A stretch of DNA of 36,412 bases from positions 1 through 36,412 of the forward strand of contig JAFZQY010000094.1 in the NCBI GenBank assembly GCA_017620155.1. Direction: 5' to 3'. Source of the stretch: Lachnospiraceae bacterium. GTDB taxonomy: Bacteria; Bacillota; Clostridia; Lachnospirales; Lachnospiraceae. The notes beneath the pieces are model-generated. The model was not told the origin of the DNA. It did not search any database and was given only the letters and a program-made list of their open reading frames with translations. Positions 15,761-25,498 of the stretch are shown piece by piece; position 1 is the stretch's first letter; each line of letters starts with the position of its first letter. The position numbers and the translations under genes are program-made.

Positions 15761-16825
15761 ATGAACGAGAACTTGAAAAGATTAAGCATGCAGGTCGATC
15801 TTAACAGCTTCATTCCTGCAACCGATGCTGAAAAAGAATATATGGTCACGATGAGACCTTCCACGACCTTCTTCCATGACGGCGTGGAAAGACTTAAGAA
15901 GAACCGTGTAGCCATGGTGAGCTTCTTTATAATAGTCTTCATCACGCTCATGGCGATCTTCATCCCCATGTTCTGGCCGTATAAATATGAAGAGATGCTC
16001 GGAATGCAGCCCGGAAAGCCCATGGATGCTTCTTTTAATAACCTTAAGCCTTTTGAGTATTCTTCCACCGAGCAGGTTCGTATAGAAGAGGGCGAGTCGG
16101 TATTCCCTCATCTCTTCGGAACGGATTCTCAGGGACGCGATTACTTCATCCGCGTTGTATACGGAACGAGGATTTCTCTGGCAGTAGGTTTCTTTGCGAG
16201 TATCATCGTGCTCGTGATAGGTATCGTAGTCGGTTCCATATCAGGATATGCCGGCGGTGCCGTTGATATTATAATAATGCGAATAGTGGATATCATATAT
16301 TCGCTTCCCGATATGCTGATGGTCATCCTGCTCGCAGCAGTTCTAAGGCAGCGTCTTGGTCCCGCCATAGAAGGAACCCCGCTTGCTTCGATCGGATCCA
16401 ACATCATATCACTGTTCATAATATTTGCGCTTCTGTACTGGGTGGGCATGTCCCGTCTGGTCAGAGGACAGATCCTCTCCTTAAGAGAGCAGGAATATGT
16501 ACTCGCGGCACGCACCGCAGGTGCAAAAAGCAGCTGGGTCATCAGAAAGCATCTGATCCCCAACTGTATATCCGTCATCGTTATATCTACGGCGCTGCAG
16601 ATCCCCAGTGCGATATTTACCGAGAGTTACCTTTCTTTCCTCGGTCTGGGTGTCAACGCACCGATGCCTTCGCTCGGTTCGCTTGCATCCGATGCGCTTA
16701 ACGGACTTTCATCCTATCCGTACAGACTGGTTATTCCCGCAATAGTGATCTCACTTATCGTGCTTTCACTCAACCTGTTCGGCGATGGGCTCAGGGACGC
16801 CTTCGATCCCAAACTGAACAATTAA
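15761..16825 (+). CDS. oppC: Oligopeptide ABC transporter permease OppC
   Basis: Second permease, 354 residues. It has the long cytoplasmic N-terminus of OppC proteins, a first membrane segment near 46-68, an extracytoplasmic loop with HLFGTDSQGRDYFIRVVYGTR, and five more membrane segments. The coupling region is EYVLAARTAGAKSSWVIRKHLIPN near 245-268. It ends with the conserved SLNLFGDGLRDAFDPKL. ATG at 15761 follows AAAGGAA. The gap to oppB is 16 bases. The stop codon overlaps the Shine-Dalgarno sequence of oppD. Confidence 0.93.
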   Translation: MNENLKRLSMQVDLNSFIPATDAEKEYMVTMRPSTTFFHDGVERLKKNRVAMVSFFIIVFITLMAIFIPMFWPYKYEEMLGMQPGKPMDASFNNLKPFEYSSTEQVRIEEGESVFPHLFGTDSQGRDYFIRVVYGTRISLAVGFFASIIVLVIGIVVGSISGYAGGAVDIIIMRIVDIIYSLPDMLMVILLAAVLRQRLGPAIEGTPLASIGSNIISLFIIFALLYWVGMSRLVRGQILSLREQEYVLAARTAGAKSSWVIRKHLIPNCISVIVISTALQIPSAIFTESYLSFLGLGVNAPMPSLGSLASDALNGLSSYPYRLVIPAIVISLIVLSLNLFGDGLRDAFDPKLNN

Positions 16826-16838
16826 GGAGGACACCGGA

Positions 16839-17834
16839 ATGGCATTACTTGAAGTAAGAGATCTTCATACATCATTTTTTACCGATGCCGGTGAAGTGCG
16901 TGCTGTAAACGGCGTGTCCTTTAACCTCGATCACGGTAAGGTGCTTGGCATAGTAGGTGAGTCGGGCTCGGGCAAATCCGTGACCGCATATTCGATCATG
17001 CAGATCCTTGCCTCAACGGGCAAGATAGTATCGGGATCCATTAAGTTCGACGGGATCGAACTCGTGGGAGCCGGTGAAAAGGTCATGAAGGACATCCGCG
17101 GAAACAGGATATCCATTATCTTCCAGGATCCCATGACGTCCTTAAATCCTACGTACAGCATCGGAAAGCAGCTGATGGAAGCAATCCTTCTGCATACCGG
17201 ACGTAATAAGCAGGAAGCTTATGACCGCGCGGTTGAGATGCTCAAGCTCGTTAATGTAAACGAGCCCGAGAAGCGTATGAAACAGTATCCGTATGAGTTT
17301 TCGGGCGGTATGAGACAGCGTGTTATGATCGCGATGGCTCTTGCCTGCGAACCGGATATTCTGATAGCAGATGAGCCCACTACGGCTCTCGATGTTACGA
17401 TCCAGGCCGGAATTCTGGAACTGATGAAAGATATCCAGAAGAAGATCGGTATGGCGATCATCATGATCACTCACGACCTGGGCGTTGTAGCCCAGCTGTG
17501 CGACGAAGTCATAGTAATGTATGCCGGCGGCATATGTGAGCAGGGTACGGAGAATGAGATCTTCTACAATCCCTGTCATGAATATACCAAGGGTCTCATG
17601 AGGTCCATCCCTACTACAGACAACAACGGAGAGAAGCTCCAGCCGATCACCGGTACGCCGATCGACCTGCTGAATCTCCCTAAGGGATGTCCTTTTGCGC
17701 CCCGCTGTGATAATGCAATGAAGATATGTCTGACAGAGACCTGCGAGAGGATTCAGATCAATGATGACCACCAGGCAGCTTGTTGGATGAACGTTAAGAA
17801 TATGCTCGAAAAGGAAGGCGGTGCAGATGAGTAA
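16839..17834 (+). CDS. oppD: Oligopeptide ABC transporter ATPase OppD
   Basis: First ATPase of the importer, 331 residues. Walker A GESGSGKS lies near 43-50, followed by Q-loop IIFQDPMTSLNP, signature FSGGMRQRV, Walker B ILIADEPTTALD and H-loop MITHDLGVVAQ. The C-terminal OppD/F extension contains LPKGCPFAPRCDNAMKICL, with a cysteine pattern shared with many DppD/OppD proteins; in some relatives similar cysteines bind an iron-sulfur cluster, which is unproven here. ATG at 16839 has an AAGGAGG binding site. The last eight bases overlap the next gene. Confidence 0.95.
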   Translation: MALLEVRDLHTSFFTDAGEVRAVNGVSFNLDHGKVLGIVGESGSGKSVTAYSIMQILASTGKIVSGSIKFDGIELVGAGEKVMKDIRGNRISIIFQDPMTSLNPTYSIGKQLMEAILLHTGRNKQEAYDRAVEMLKLVNVNEPEKRMKQYPYEFSGGMRQRVMIAMALACEPDILIADEPTTALDVTIQAGILELMKDIQKKIGMAIIMITHDLGVVAQLCDEVIVMYAGGICEQGTENEIFYNPCHEYTKGLMRSIPTTDNNGEKLQPITGTPIDLLNLPKGCPFAPRCDNAMKICLTETCERIQINDDHQAACWMNVKNMLEKEGGADE

Positions 17835-18810
17835 TACTACAGAACCGCTCATTCAGGTTAACCATCTTAAGCAATACTTTGACATAAACATGGGATTCTT
17901 CCAGTCCAAGGCTCTTAAGGCAGTGGACGATATCTCTTTTTCAATAAGAGAAGGAGAGACCCTGGGACTCGTGGGCGAGTCGGGATGCGGAAAGACCACA
18001 GCAGGCCGTTCCATCCTGCATCTGTATAAGCCTACAGCCGGCGAAGTCATATATCGCGGTAAGAAGATCGAGACCAAGCAGGACATCCATGAATTCAGAA
18101 AGCATGCGACGATGGTATTCCAGGATCCCTATTCATCGCTGGATCCCAGAATGACCGTGGCAGATATAATCGGAGAGCCTCTGGACATACATAATATGTA
18201 TTCATCCAAGAACGAACGCAGGGATAAGATCCTGTCCCTGATGGATCACGTAGGTCTTAACTCAGAGCATGCTGCAAGATATGCACATGAGTTTTCCGGC
18301 GGACAGAGACAGCGTGTTGGTATTGCGAGAGCGCTCGCCGTAGATCCCGACTTCATAGTCTGCGATGAACCCGTGTCTGCTCTGGATGTGTCCATTCAGG
18401 CTCAGGTCATCAACATGTTTGACGAGCTGCAGGAGCAGATGAACCTGACCTATCTGTTTATCGCCCACGACCTGCTGGTAGTACGTCACATATCCGACAG
18501 GATCGCGGTTATGTATCTGGGACATATGGTGGAGCTTGCCGACGCCGATCAGATATACGACAGACCGCTTCATCCCTATACCAAAGCTCTTATCTCCGCG
18601 GTTCCGATACCGGATCCGAAGATAGCCAAGGCCAATAAACGTATAGAACTTACCGGAGAGATACCCAGCCCGTTAAATGCTCCGACCGGGTGTCCGTTCC
18701 ACACCAGATGCCCTTATGCGACGGACAGATGCAAAGAGGAGGTGCCTTCATTCGAAGAGGTTGAGACCGGAAGATTCGTTGCATGTCACAGGGTCAAAGA
18801 GGTCAACTGA
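17827..18810 (+). CDS. oppF: Oligopeptide ABC transporter ATPase OppF
   Basis: Second ATPase, 327 residues from ATG at 17827. A GTG at 17821 in the same frame would add two residues, but the ATG is better spaced from the GGAAGG/GGCGG tract inside oppD. Walker A GESGCGKT, Q-loop MVFQDPYSSLDPRM, signature FSGGQRQRV, Walker B FIVCDEPVSALD and H-loop FIAHDLLVVRH are all present. The C-terminal extension carries APTGCPFHTRCPYATDRC. With OppD it forms the heterodimeric motor. About 100 bases separate it from oppA. Confidence 0.95.
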   Translation: MSNTTEPLIQVNHLKQYFDINMGFFQSKALKAVDDISFSIREGETLGLVGESGCGKTTAGRSILHLYKPTAGEVIYRGKKIETKQDIHEFRKHATMVFQDPYSSLDPRMTVADIIGEPLDIHNMYSSKNERRDKILSLMDHVGLNSEHAARYAHEFSGGQRQRVGIARALAVDPDFIVCDEPVSALDVSIQAQVINMFDELQEQMNLTYLFIAHDLLVVRHISDRIAVMYLGHMVELADADQIYDRPLHPYTKALISAVPIPDPKIAKANKRIELTGEIPSPLNAPTGCPFHTRCPYATDRCKEEVPSFEEVETGRFVACHRVKEVN

Positions 18811-18910
18811 GAAGCTGACCGATGAGTTAAATGATTTCACTGCGCCGCATAAATTGATAAGGCGCTTTGAAATAGATCTAGTTTCATAAAATTTTTAAAG
18901 GAGGATTATT

Positions 18911-20797
18911 ATGAAAAAACTAGTTGCACTTTTACTTACCGGTGCTATGTGTCTTTCACTGGTAGCCTGCGGCGATTCAGCTCAGACTTCCAATACAAGC
19001 ACATCTACAGACACCGCAGCAACAACTGACAGCACTTCAACTGATGCCGCAGATACTACTGCTGCTTCTACAGATGACAGCGCTGCTGCAGACACTGCCG
19101 CTGCCGGAGCTTCTTCCATCAGCGTGTGCCTTGCTTCAGAGCCCGCAACCATTGATCCTGCGCTTAACAGTGCGGTAGATGGTGCATCACTTCTTGTTCA
19201 TTTGTTCTCAGGACTTGCAAAGTGGGAGGACAATGACGGAGTATTAAGCCTTGTAGCCGATGCTGCAACAGAGCTTCCCGAGGGCGTTGAGAACGAGGAC
19301 GGAACAGTAACTTATACTTACACTCTGCGTGACGGCCTTAAGTGGTCCGACGGACAGGATGTGACTGCAAACGACTTCGTATTCGCATGGAACCGTGCAG
19401 CTTCCGATGATCTCGCAGCTGACTATGGTTATATGTTCGAAGTAGTTGACGGTTATGATGAGGTTGCAGAGGGATCTGCTGACTCCATGAACATCAAGGC
19501 TGTTGATGACAAGACCATCGAGGTTACACTTAAGAATGCAGTTCCTTACTGGAACGAGCTTCTTGCATTCCCTACATACTTCCCCGTACGTGAGGATGTT
19601 GTAGCTAACGAGAGCTGGGCAACCGATCCTTCCACATATGTAAACAATGGTCCTTACAACCTGACCAAGTGGGATCACAACTCGGTTATCACTCTTACCA
19701 AGAATGCAAACTATGTTGATGCTGATACCATCACAATGGATGAGATCAATTTCTATCTCTCGGATGATGCAAATAACCAGCTTACCAACTTTGAGAACGG
19801 CTCATGGCAGCTGATCGATGACGTTCCCACCAACGAGATCGCAGCTCTTAAGGACAAGTATCCGGATGAGTTCGTAGTAGCAGGTCAGCTTGGTACATAC
19901 TATGTATGCTGGAACGTTAATGAAGATATCCTTCCTGCAGGCAGCGGCCTTTCAGGCGCTGACGCTGAGAAGGCAAGAGCTGAGATCAGAAACGCCGTAT
20001 CACTTCTCTTCGACCGTAACTACATCGTAGAGGAGATCGGCCAGGCAGGTCAGGTTCCCGCAGCTTCATTCGTAGCTATGGGTCTTACCGATGCAGACGG
20101 ATCACAGTTCTACAACAATGCTAACGATGGTAAAGGCGGATACTACGCAGTAGATACCGCATCTCTTCAGTCCAACTTTGATGAGGCTGTAGAGGTTCTT
20201 AAGAAGTATTACACATATGATGAGTCTACCGGTCAGTTCTCTGACTTCCCTACCATGACTTATCTCTACAACACTTCCGAAGGACACAAAGCTATCGGTG
20301 AGTATCTCCAGAGCGCACTTGCTCAGGTAGGTATCACAATGAACCTTGAGAACCAGGAGTGGAACACATTCCTTGAGACACGTAAGAACGGTGACTATTC
20401 TATCGCACGTAACGGATGGCTTGCTGACTACAACGATCCCATCTGCTTCCTTGATATGTGGGTAACCGCTTCAGGTAACAACGATGTTCAGTTCGGTAAG
20501 GGTGACAACGCTTCCGTTAAGGCTTACAGCATTGACCTTACTGACCTTGGTTATGATACCAACGTAACAGACGGAACATGGGCTGAGACTTATGACGTAG
20601 TAATCTCTGATGTTAAGTCCTGCACTGACACCAAGACTCGTTATGAGCTCATGCATAAGGCAGAGGATCTGCTGATGAGTACAGGTTGCATTTGCCCTCT
20701 GTATTTCTACACAGATATCTATATGATCGATTCCAGCGTACAGGGATTCTTCTCCAACCCTCTTGGATATAAGTATTTCATGTACTGCCATTATTGA
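18911..20797 (+). CDS. oppA: Oligopeptide-binding lipoprotein OppA
   Basis: Extracellular solute-binding protein of family 5, 628 residues, which captures peptides for OppBCDF. A lipoprotein signal (MKKLVALLLTGAMCLSLVAC) ends at the acylated C20. A Ser/Thr/Asp/Ala-rich linker covers about 22-70. The binding domain then starts with SISVCLASEPATIDPALNS, with the family stretch YTYTLRDGLKWSDGQDVTANDFVFAW near 136-161. The start has an ideal AAAGGAGG at 18897-18904. Codon choice is more uniform than in its neighbours (many GCA, GTA, CTT and AAC), which suits high expression. It is followed by a strong terminator. Specificity for peptides of a particular length cannot be read. Confidence 0.95.
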   Translation: MKKLVALLLTGAMCLSLVACGDSAQTSNTSTSTDTAATTDSTSTDAADTTAASTDDSAAADTAAAGASSISVCLASEPATIDPALNSAVDGASLLVHLFSGLAKWEDNDGVLSLVADAATELPEGVENEDGTVTYTYTLRDGLKWSDGQDVTANDFVFAWNRAASDDLAADYGYMFEVVDGYDEVAEGSADSMNIKAVDDKTIEVTLKNAVPYWNELLAFPTYFPVREDVVANESWATDPSTYVNNGPYNLTKWDHNSVITLTKNANYVDADTITMDEINFYLSDDANNQLTNFENGSWQLIDDVPTNEIAALKDKYPDEFVVAGQLGTYYVCWNVNEDILPAGSGLSGADAEKARAEIRNAVSLLFDRNYIVEEIGQAGQVPAASFVAMGLTDADGSQFYNNANDGKGGYYAVDTASLQSNFDEAVEVLKKYYTYDESTGQFSDFPTMTYLYNTSEGHKAIGEYLQSALAQVGITMNLENQEWNTFLETRKNGDYSIARNGWLADYNDPICFLDMWVTASGNNDVQFGKGDNASVKAYSIDLTDLGYDTNVTDGTWAETYDVVISDVKSCTDTKTRYELMHKAEDLLMSTGCICPLYFYTDIYMIDSSVQGFFSNPLGYKYFMYCHY

Positions 20798-20827
20798 TGA
20801 ATTGATCTTAATGTAGAATACGATCGC

Positions 20828-20875
20828 ATAAGGCCACCGCACTCATCAGGGCGGTGGCCTTATTTGCATTTTTTT
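20828..20875 (+). terminator. Strong Rho-independent terminator after oppA
   Basis: A perfect 13-bp stem, ATAAGGCCACCGC (20828-20840) with GCGGTGGCCTTAT (20851-20863), has a 10-base loop. A TTGCA stretch and seven T (20869-20875) follow. It closes the opp operon. The next gene begins only 15 bases after the T-run with no promoter in between. Confidence 0.9.
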
Positions 20876-20890
20876 ACGGGAAGACGAAAA

Positions 20891-21805
20891 ATGAAGACCG
20901 AAACTGAAAAAAACGGAAAAGATAAAAATTCGGTAGAAAAAAAGATCATATCGCAGATTACGGTTGTCGGCATAGCGGGGAATGTCCTGCTTACCGCATT
21001 TAAGCTTTTTGCGGGTATATTCGGCAAGTCCGGAGCCATGATATCCGATGCGGTTCATTCGCTCTCGGATGTGTTTGCGACGTTTATCGCATATCTGGGA
21101 ACGGCTATGTCGAAGAGGCCGGCCGATAACGAGCATCCGTATGGGCATGAGAGGGTCGAGTGCGTTGCATCTCTGATCCTGGGCATGGTCTTACTGATAA
21201 CCGGTATCGGAATAGGTAAGGTGGGTCTGGAAAAGATCATCTCCGGTAACTTTTCCGCCCTGGAAGTACCCGGGCGGATCGCCCTGGTCGCCGCCATAGT
21301 ATCCATCGTGACCAAGGAGGCCATGTACTGGTACACCCGGAGATACGCGCTGATACTTAATTCGGATGCCTTCATGGCAGACGCCTGGCATCACCGCACG
21401 GATGCGCTCTCATCAGTCGCATCTCTGATCGGTATAGCCGGTGCGAGACTCGGATATCCCGTAATGGATGCGCTTGCCGAAGTTATCATCTGCCTGTTCA
21501 TCTTAAAGGTAGCCTACGAGATCCTGAAAGACGCCCTGAAGAAGATGATCGATACGTCTCCCGGTCCCGCTTTTGAAAAAGAGATAAGAGACCTGGTCCT
21601 GAAGCAGGAAGGTGTCGAGGGCGTCGACTCCGTGCAGAGCCGTATGTTCGGAAACCGTATATATATCGACCTTGAGATTAAGGTCAACAGATACAAGACC
21701 GTGGGCGAAGGTCATGAAATAGCCGAGAGAGTCCACGATCTTCTCGAAGCGAATTACGAAGAAGTAAAACACGTGATGGTTCACGTTAATCCTACAGAGA
21801 AATAG
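20891..21805 (+). CDS. Cation diffusion facilitator (CDF) metal exporter
   Basis: Predicted divalent-metal/proton antiporter of 304 residues. Six membrane segments and a C-terminal ferredoxin-like cytosolic domain (about 215-300) fit the CDF family. The metal site is visible as HSLSD (H56, D60) in helix 2 and HHRTD (H167, D171) in helix 5. HxxxD pairs are usual for zinc-type members, but the metal is not proven. EHPYGHERVE between helices 2 and 3 is a family hallmark. A TTG at 20864 would begin within the preceding terminator, so ATG at 20891 is chosen; its binding site (GGGAAG) is weak. It ends one base before the ABC exporter gene, so they are probably cotranscribed. Confidence 0.9.
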   Translation: MKTETEKNGKDKNSVEKKIISQITVVGIAGNVLLTAFKLFAGIFGKSGAMISDAVHSLSDVFATFIAYLGTAMSKRPADNEHPYGHERVECVASLILGMVLLITGIGIGKVGLEKIISGNFSALEVPGRIALVAAIVSIVTKEAMYWYTRRYALILNSDAFMADAWHHRTDALSSVASLIGIAGARLGYPVMDALAEVIICLFILKVAYEILKDALKKMIDTSPGPAFEKEIRDLVLKQEGVEGVDSVQSRMFGNRIYIDLEIKVNRYKTVGEGHEIAERVHDLLEANYEEVKHVMVHVNPTEK

Positions 21806-21806
21806 A

Positions 21807-23645
21807 ATGCCTGAAACTGAAAACAAGAAAGAAAAACTGTCACTTGGAGTGATGGCAAAGAATGCGTGCTATGCGCTTAAACTGACGGCCGAGATCGGAC
21901 CCGCCATAATCGTGCATTCATTCTTTCTGTGGCTCATAGGCCACGGGGAGTGGGTGTTCTTTGACGGCGTGTTCATGAAGGTTGTTGTAAATGCGCTGGA
22001 TACGGGGCAGAACTTCGGCTATATAGCCAGGTTTGTCCTGATCTGCGGCGCTGTCTTCGGAGCGCTGGCCATATACTCCAACTATGTGGAAAACGTGGTG
22101 TACCCGCTCCAGACCAACAGGGTATTCGGCGGAATATATAAAAAGATGTACGCCAAGGCCCGAAACGTCGAGCTTCGCTGCTACGAGGATCCCGATTTCT
22201 ACAACAGATACACCATGGCGATGGACGGAGCAGAGGAGAAACTGACCGCCATCGTGAGGGGCATATTCGGTGCGGTCATCGGTGCGGTCGGCGCAGGCAT
22301 CATGTTCTGGCTGATGTATCAGATCGATCATTACGCAATACTGTTCATCATCTCACCCATGATCGGCAATTTCCTGTTTGGAAACCTGAATAACCAGCTG
22401 GTGTTCAAGCGCTACAAGGACCAGGCTCCCAACGAAAAGGTATTAAACTACGTCAGCAGGATGATGTATCTTCCCGACGGGGCCAAAGAGATCCGACTCT
22501 CCAACGTCTTTGAGCTGATGCGCAAGCAGTATCGGGAAGCTACGGATAAAAATGTCAAAATAGCCTTAAAGTACGCTTTGAAAGTAGCGACCATGAACTT
22601 CTGGAGGATCACGTTTACATTTACCGTGATCTTCGAGGGCGTGCTGCTCTATGCGATATACAGGAACAGAGTGAGCGGCACGATAACGCTTGCCGACCTG
22701 ACGATCATGACCAGTATGATGGTGGCCATGGCATGGCTGCTCATCGGCGTCTTTGATAATCGCATGGCGATCATGAAGAATGCCATGTTCATCAATAACC
22801 TAAGAAGTTTTCTTGAGTATGAGGAAACCATACCCGAAGACTGGGACGGAGATATCCCGGATCCGGAGTTTAAGAGCCTGGAGTTTAGGAACGTCTGCTT
22901 TGCCTATGGTGAAAAGGAGACGATCCACGACCTTTCTTTTGTGATAAACAGGGGAGAGACCGCTGCGCTCGTCGGCCATAACGGCGCCGGCAAGACCACT
23001 ATCATCAAGCTGATGCTCAGGCTCTATGATCCTACGTCGGGCGAGATCCTCTATAACGGAAGAAATATCAAAGAATATAATCTGAGGGCCTACAGGGATG
23101 TCTTTGCAACGACGTTCCAGGATTTCATGATGTTCGGAATGTCCGTAAAGGACAACGTCCTCATGGGCAGGCATTTCGGTGATGACGATAAGGTCGTTAC
23201 TGACGCTCTTAAGATGGCCGGAGTATACGATAAGGTCATGACCCTGAAAAATGGCACAGACACGATGATGACCAAAGAGTTCGATGAGCACGGAGCTGTC
23301 CTGTCCGGCGGTGAGACGCAGAAGATAGCCGTTGCGCGTACTTTTGCAAAAGAAGCGAACATGAAGATATTCGATGAGCCGTCCAGCGCGCTCGACCCGA
23401 TCGCCGAGTATGAGCTGTTCAAGAGCATCCTTAAGGAAGCCAGGGATCATACGATGCTCTTCATATCCCACAGATTGTCGTCGGTCAAGGATTGCGATAA
23501 GGTCTTCATGCTCGAAAAGGGCAGGCTTATCGAGGAGGGTACGCATGCGTCCCTTCTGGCAGCAGGCGGAAGCTATGCGAAGATGTATAAGACCCAGGCA
23601 ATGAACTATCTTGCGCTGGAGAACGAAGAGGAGGTGATACTGTGA
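21807..23645 (+). CDS. ABC exporter half-transporter, subunit 1
   Basis: Fused membrane and ATPase exporter of 612 residues. The membrane part (about 1-330) has several hydrophobic segments. The ATPase part has Walker A GHNGAGKTT near 390-398, Q-loop TTFQDFMMFGMSV, signature LSGGETQKIA near 498, Walker B MKIFDEPSSALD, and H-loop ISHRLSS. All catalytic residues are present, including the glutamate after Walker B. The adjacent gene encodes a second half-transporter with a four-base overlap, so a heterodimer is likely. The substrate is unknown; drugs, lipids or peptides are all possible. Confidence 0.9.
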   Translation: MPETENKKEKLSLGVMAKNACYALKLTAEIGPAIIVHSFFLWLIGHGEWVFFDGVFMKVVVNALDTGQNFGYIARFVLICGAVFGALAIYSNYVENVVYPLQTNRVFGGIYKKMYAKARNVELRCYEDPDFYNRYTMAMDGAEEKLTAIVRGIFGAVIGAVGAGIMFWLMYQIDHYAILFIISPMIGNFLFGNLNNQLVFKRYKDQAPNEKVLNYVSRMMYLPDGAKEIRLSNVFELMRKQYREATDKNVKIALKYALKVATMNFWRITFTFTVIFEGVLLYAIYRNRVSGTITLADLTIMTSMMVAMAWLLIGVFDNRMAIMKNAMFINNLRSFLEYEETIPEDWDGDIPDPEFKSLEFRNVCFAYGEKETIHDLSFVINRGETAALVGHNGAGKTTIIKLMLRLYDPTSGEILYNGRNIKEYNLRAYRDVFATTFQDFMMFGMSVKDNVLMGRHFGDDDKVVTDALKMAGVYDKVMTLKNGTDTMMTKEFDEHGAVLSGGETQKIAVARTFAKEANMKIFDEPSSALDPIAEYELFKSILKEARDHTMLFISHRLSSVKDCDKVFMLEKGRLIEEGTHASLLAAGGSYAKMYKTQAMNYLALENEEEVIL

Positions 23646-25474
23646 GCGGATCTATAGATAAAGACAAAGAAAAACCCAAACAGTCCGTAAAGCAGGTATT
23701 CGGAAATAACTTCTTCTTCCTGAAACTGATGCTTAAAGCGTCGCCCGGATATGTCATTTTCCAGGTGCTCGACGCCATGAGAAATCAGATCTCGATCTTC
23801 TTCGAGCATACTGTCGGGATCGGATACGTACTCGAAGCCGCAGAGTTCGGCTATCCCTTTGCCAAGGTGGCACGCTTCATCCTGATACTGGCCGGCGCCA
23901 TCACGCTCGGCATGGTCTTCACGGTATTTGCCGGTGACTTCATGGCTGAAAAAGAGCGCCCGAAGGTCAGACAGAAGATCAAGATGATGCTCTATGAGAA
24001 AGCCAGATCGGTCGATCTTAAGTGCTACGACGATCCGGATTTCTATAACGAGCAGGTGCTCGCGATATCCGAGGTCGACAAACAGATAGAGCGTGTTCTG
24101 GAGTTTGTGAAAAACGTGTGCTCTGGGCTTTCGGCATTCATATTCACGGGGATCTTTTTCCTGTTCAAGGATCCGGTATCGGTCGTGTTCGTAATGATAT
24201 CGTTCGTGCTGTCGGTGGTCTTTGAGCAGATATACAACAAACTGAACTACAAGGTCAGGATAGAGAGCCTTCCCTTTTCCAGAAAAAGGGATTATACCAA
24301 GAGGATCTATTATCTGAATGATTATGCGAAAGAGATCAGGCTGAATCCCGACGTATCGGACGTCCTGATCAAGCAGTTCGAGGATGCGAATGACGAAGTC
24401 TATAAGATAGAGAAGAAGTATGCATTCAAGAAATGGATACTCGGTTTCATCCGCGGGTTTGTGTGCAATTCACTGTTCAGCGATGTGATCTTCATAATCT
24501 ACCTCGTGTATCAGTCGGCGGTGCTTCACAATCTGTCGTTCAGCACCGTGGCCATCCTGTACGGATCTTTCGGCAGGCTTAAACGAAGCATGAGAGTGTT
24601 CTCGGAGTCATATCCTTATGCGTTCGAGACGAGTCTCTATATCAACAAGATCAGGAAGTTCCTGGGTTATGAGGCGCAGATCGTTTCGGAAGAAAACTTA
24701 GAGCCCACGAAAGAAGCGAAGGAGATCGAACTTAAGGATGTATCTTTTGGCTACGGCAAGGACGGCGATATGCAGATCAGATCGATCGACCTTCATATAC
24801 AGCCCGGTGAAAAGATCGCGCTGGTCGGATATAACGGAGCCGGCAAGACCACTCTCGTCAAACTACTTATGCGCTTGTACGACGTGAATTCAGGCGAGAT
24901 AATCGCCGACGGCAGGAACATCAAACAGTATGATGTAGAAAAGTACAGGGATACCATCGGTACAGTTTTCCAGGATTTCCAAATTTTTGCCGGTACCGTT
25001 GAAGAAAATGTTATATTAGATACAGTTGAAAATTCGGACGAAGAAAGAGTACGCAGGTCGCTTACGGACAGCGGGCTGATCGGCAGGATAGACAGGTTTA
25101 AGAACGGGCTTAAGACAGAGCTCACCACGGAATTTTCCAAAGAGGGCGTGAACCTGTCGGGCGGCGAGAGCCAGAAACTTGCGATAGCCAGGGTATTCTA
25201 TAAGGATGCCGGCCTGATGATACTCGATGAACCTTCTAGCGCATTGGATCCTATCGCGGAGTATCAGCTGAACCACGCGATGCTCACCGCAACCGGAGAT
25301 AAGACTGTGATATTCATCTCACACAGATTATCGACGACGCGCAAGGCGGACAGGATCATCATGCTGGAGGACGGACAGATAGTAGAGCAGGGAAGCCACG
25401 AAGAACTGCTTTCACTTGGCGGCAGATATGCGCAGATGTGGAAAGCGCAGGCAGGCGCATATATCGCCGTATAA
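23642..25474 (+). CDS. ABC exporter half-transporter, subunit 2
   Basis: Second fused exporter subunit, 610 residues, probably paired with the preceding one. GTG at 23642 overlaps the upstream TGA (GTGA) and follows GAGGAGGTGA. The membrane part is about 1-330. The ATPase has Walker A GYNGAGKTT near 394-402, Q-loop TVFQDFQIFAGTV, signature LSGGESQKLA near 504, Walker B LMILDEPSSALD, and H-loop ISHRLST. Both subunits keep the catalytic glutamate, so the second nucleotide site does not look degenerate. The two proteins share stretches such as CYDDPDFYN / CYEDPDFYN, which suggests an old gene duplication. Confidence 0.9.
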   Translation: MSGSIDKDKEKPKQSVKQVFGNNFFFLKLMLKASPGYVIFQVLDAMRNQISIFFEHTVGIGYVLEAAEFGYPFAKVARFILILAGAITLGMVFTVFAGDFMAEKERPKVRQKIKMMLYEKARSVDLKCYDDPDFYNEQVLAISEVDKQIERVLEFVKNVCSGLSAFIFTGIFFLFKDPVSVVFVMISFVLSVVFEQIYNKLNYKVRIESLPFSRKRDYTKRIYYLNDYAKEIRLNPDVSDVLIKQFEDANDEVYKIEKKYAFKKWILGFIRGFVCNSLFSDVIFIIYLVYQSAVLHNLSFSTVAILYGSFGRLKRSMRVFSESYPYAFETSLYINKIRKFLGYEAQIVSEENLEPTKEAKEIELKDVSFGYGKDGDMQIRSIDLHIQPGEKIALVGYNGAGKTTLVKLLMRLYDVNSGEIIADGRNIKQYDVEKYRDTIGTVFQDFQIFAGTVEENVILDTVENSDEERVRRSLTDSGLIGRIDRFKNGLKTELTTEFSKEGVNLSGGESQKLAIARVFYKDAGLMILDEPSSALDPIAEYQLNHAMLTATGDKTVIFISHRLSTTRKADRIIMLEDGQIVEQGSHEELLSLGGRYAQMWKAQAGAYIAV

Positions 25475-25498
25475 AACGGAATACGAAAGGAAAGAGTC

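Noticed and set aside
17142-17852. A 236-codon minus-strand frame.
   Set aside because: Antisense to oppD; composition fits a shadow of the real gene.
18842-18865. GCGCC and GGCGC inverted repeat between oppF and oppA, considered as a terminator.
   Set aside because: The stem is only five pairs, the loop is 14 bases and there is no real T-run. At most it affects transcript processing.
18854-18892. TTGATA/TTGAAA and TAAAAT-like hexamers before oppA, considered as a separate promoter.
   Set aside because: No pair has an acceptable spacing of 16 to 18 bases with good hexamers.
22800-23546. A 248-codon minus-strand frame.
   Set aside because: Antisense to the ATPase domain of the first ABC exporter, which has all catalytic motifs on the plus strand.
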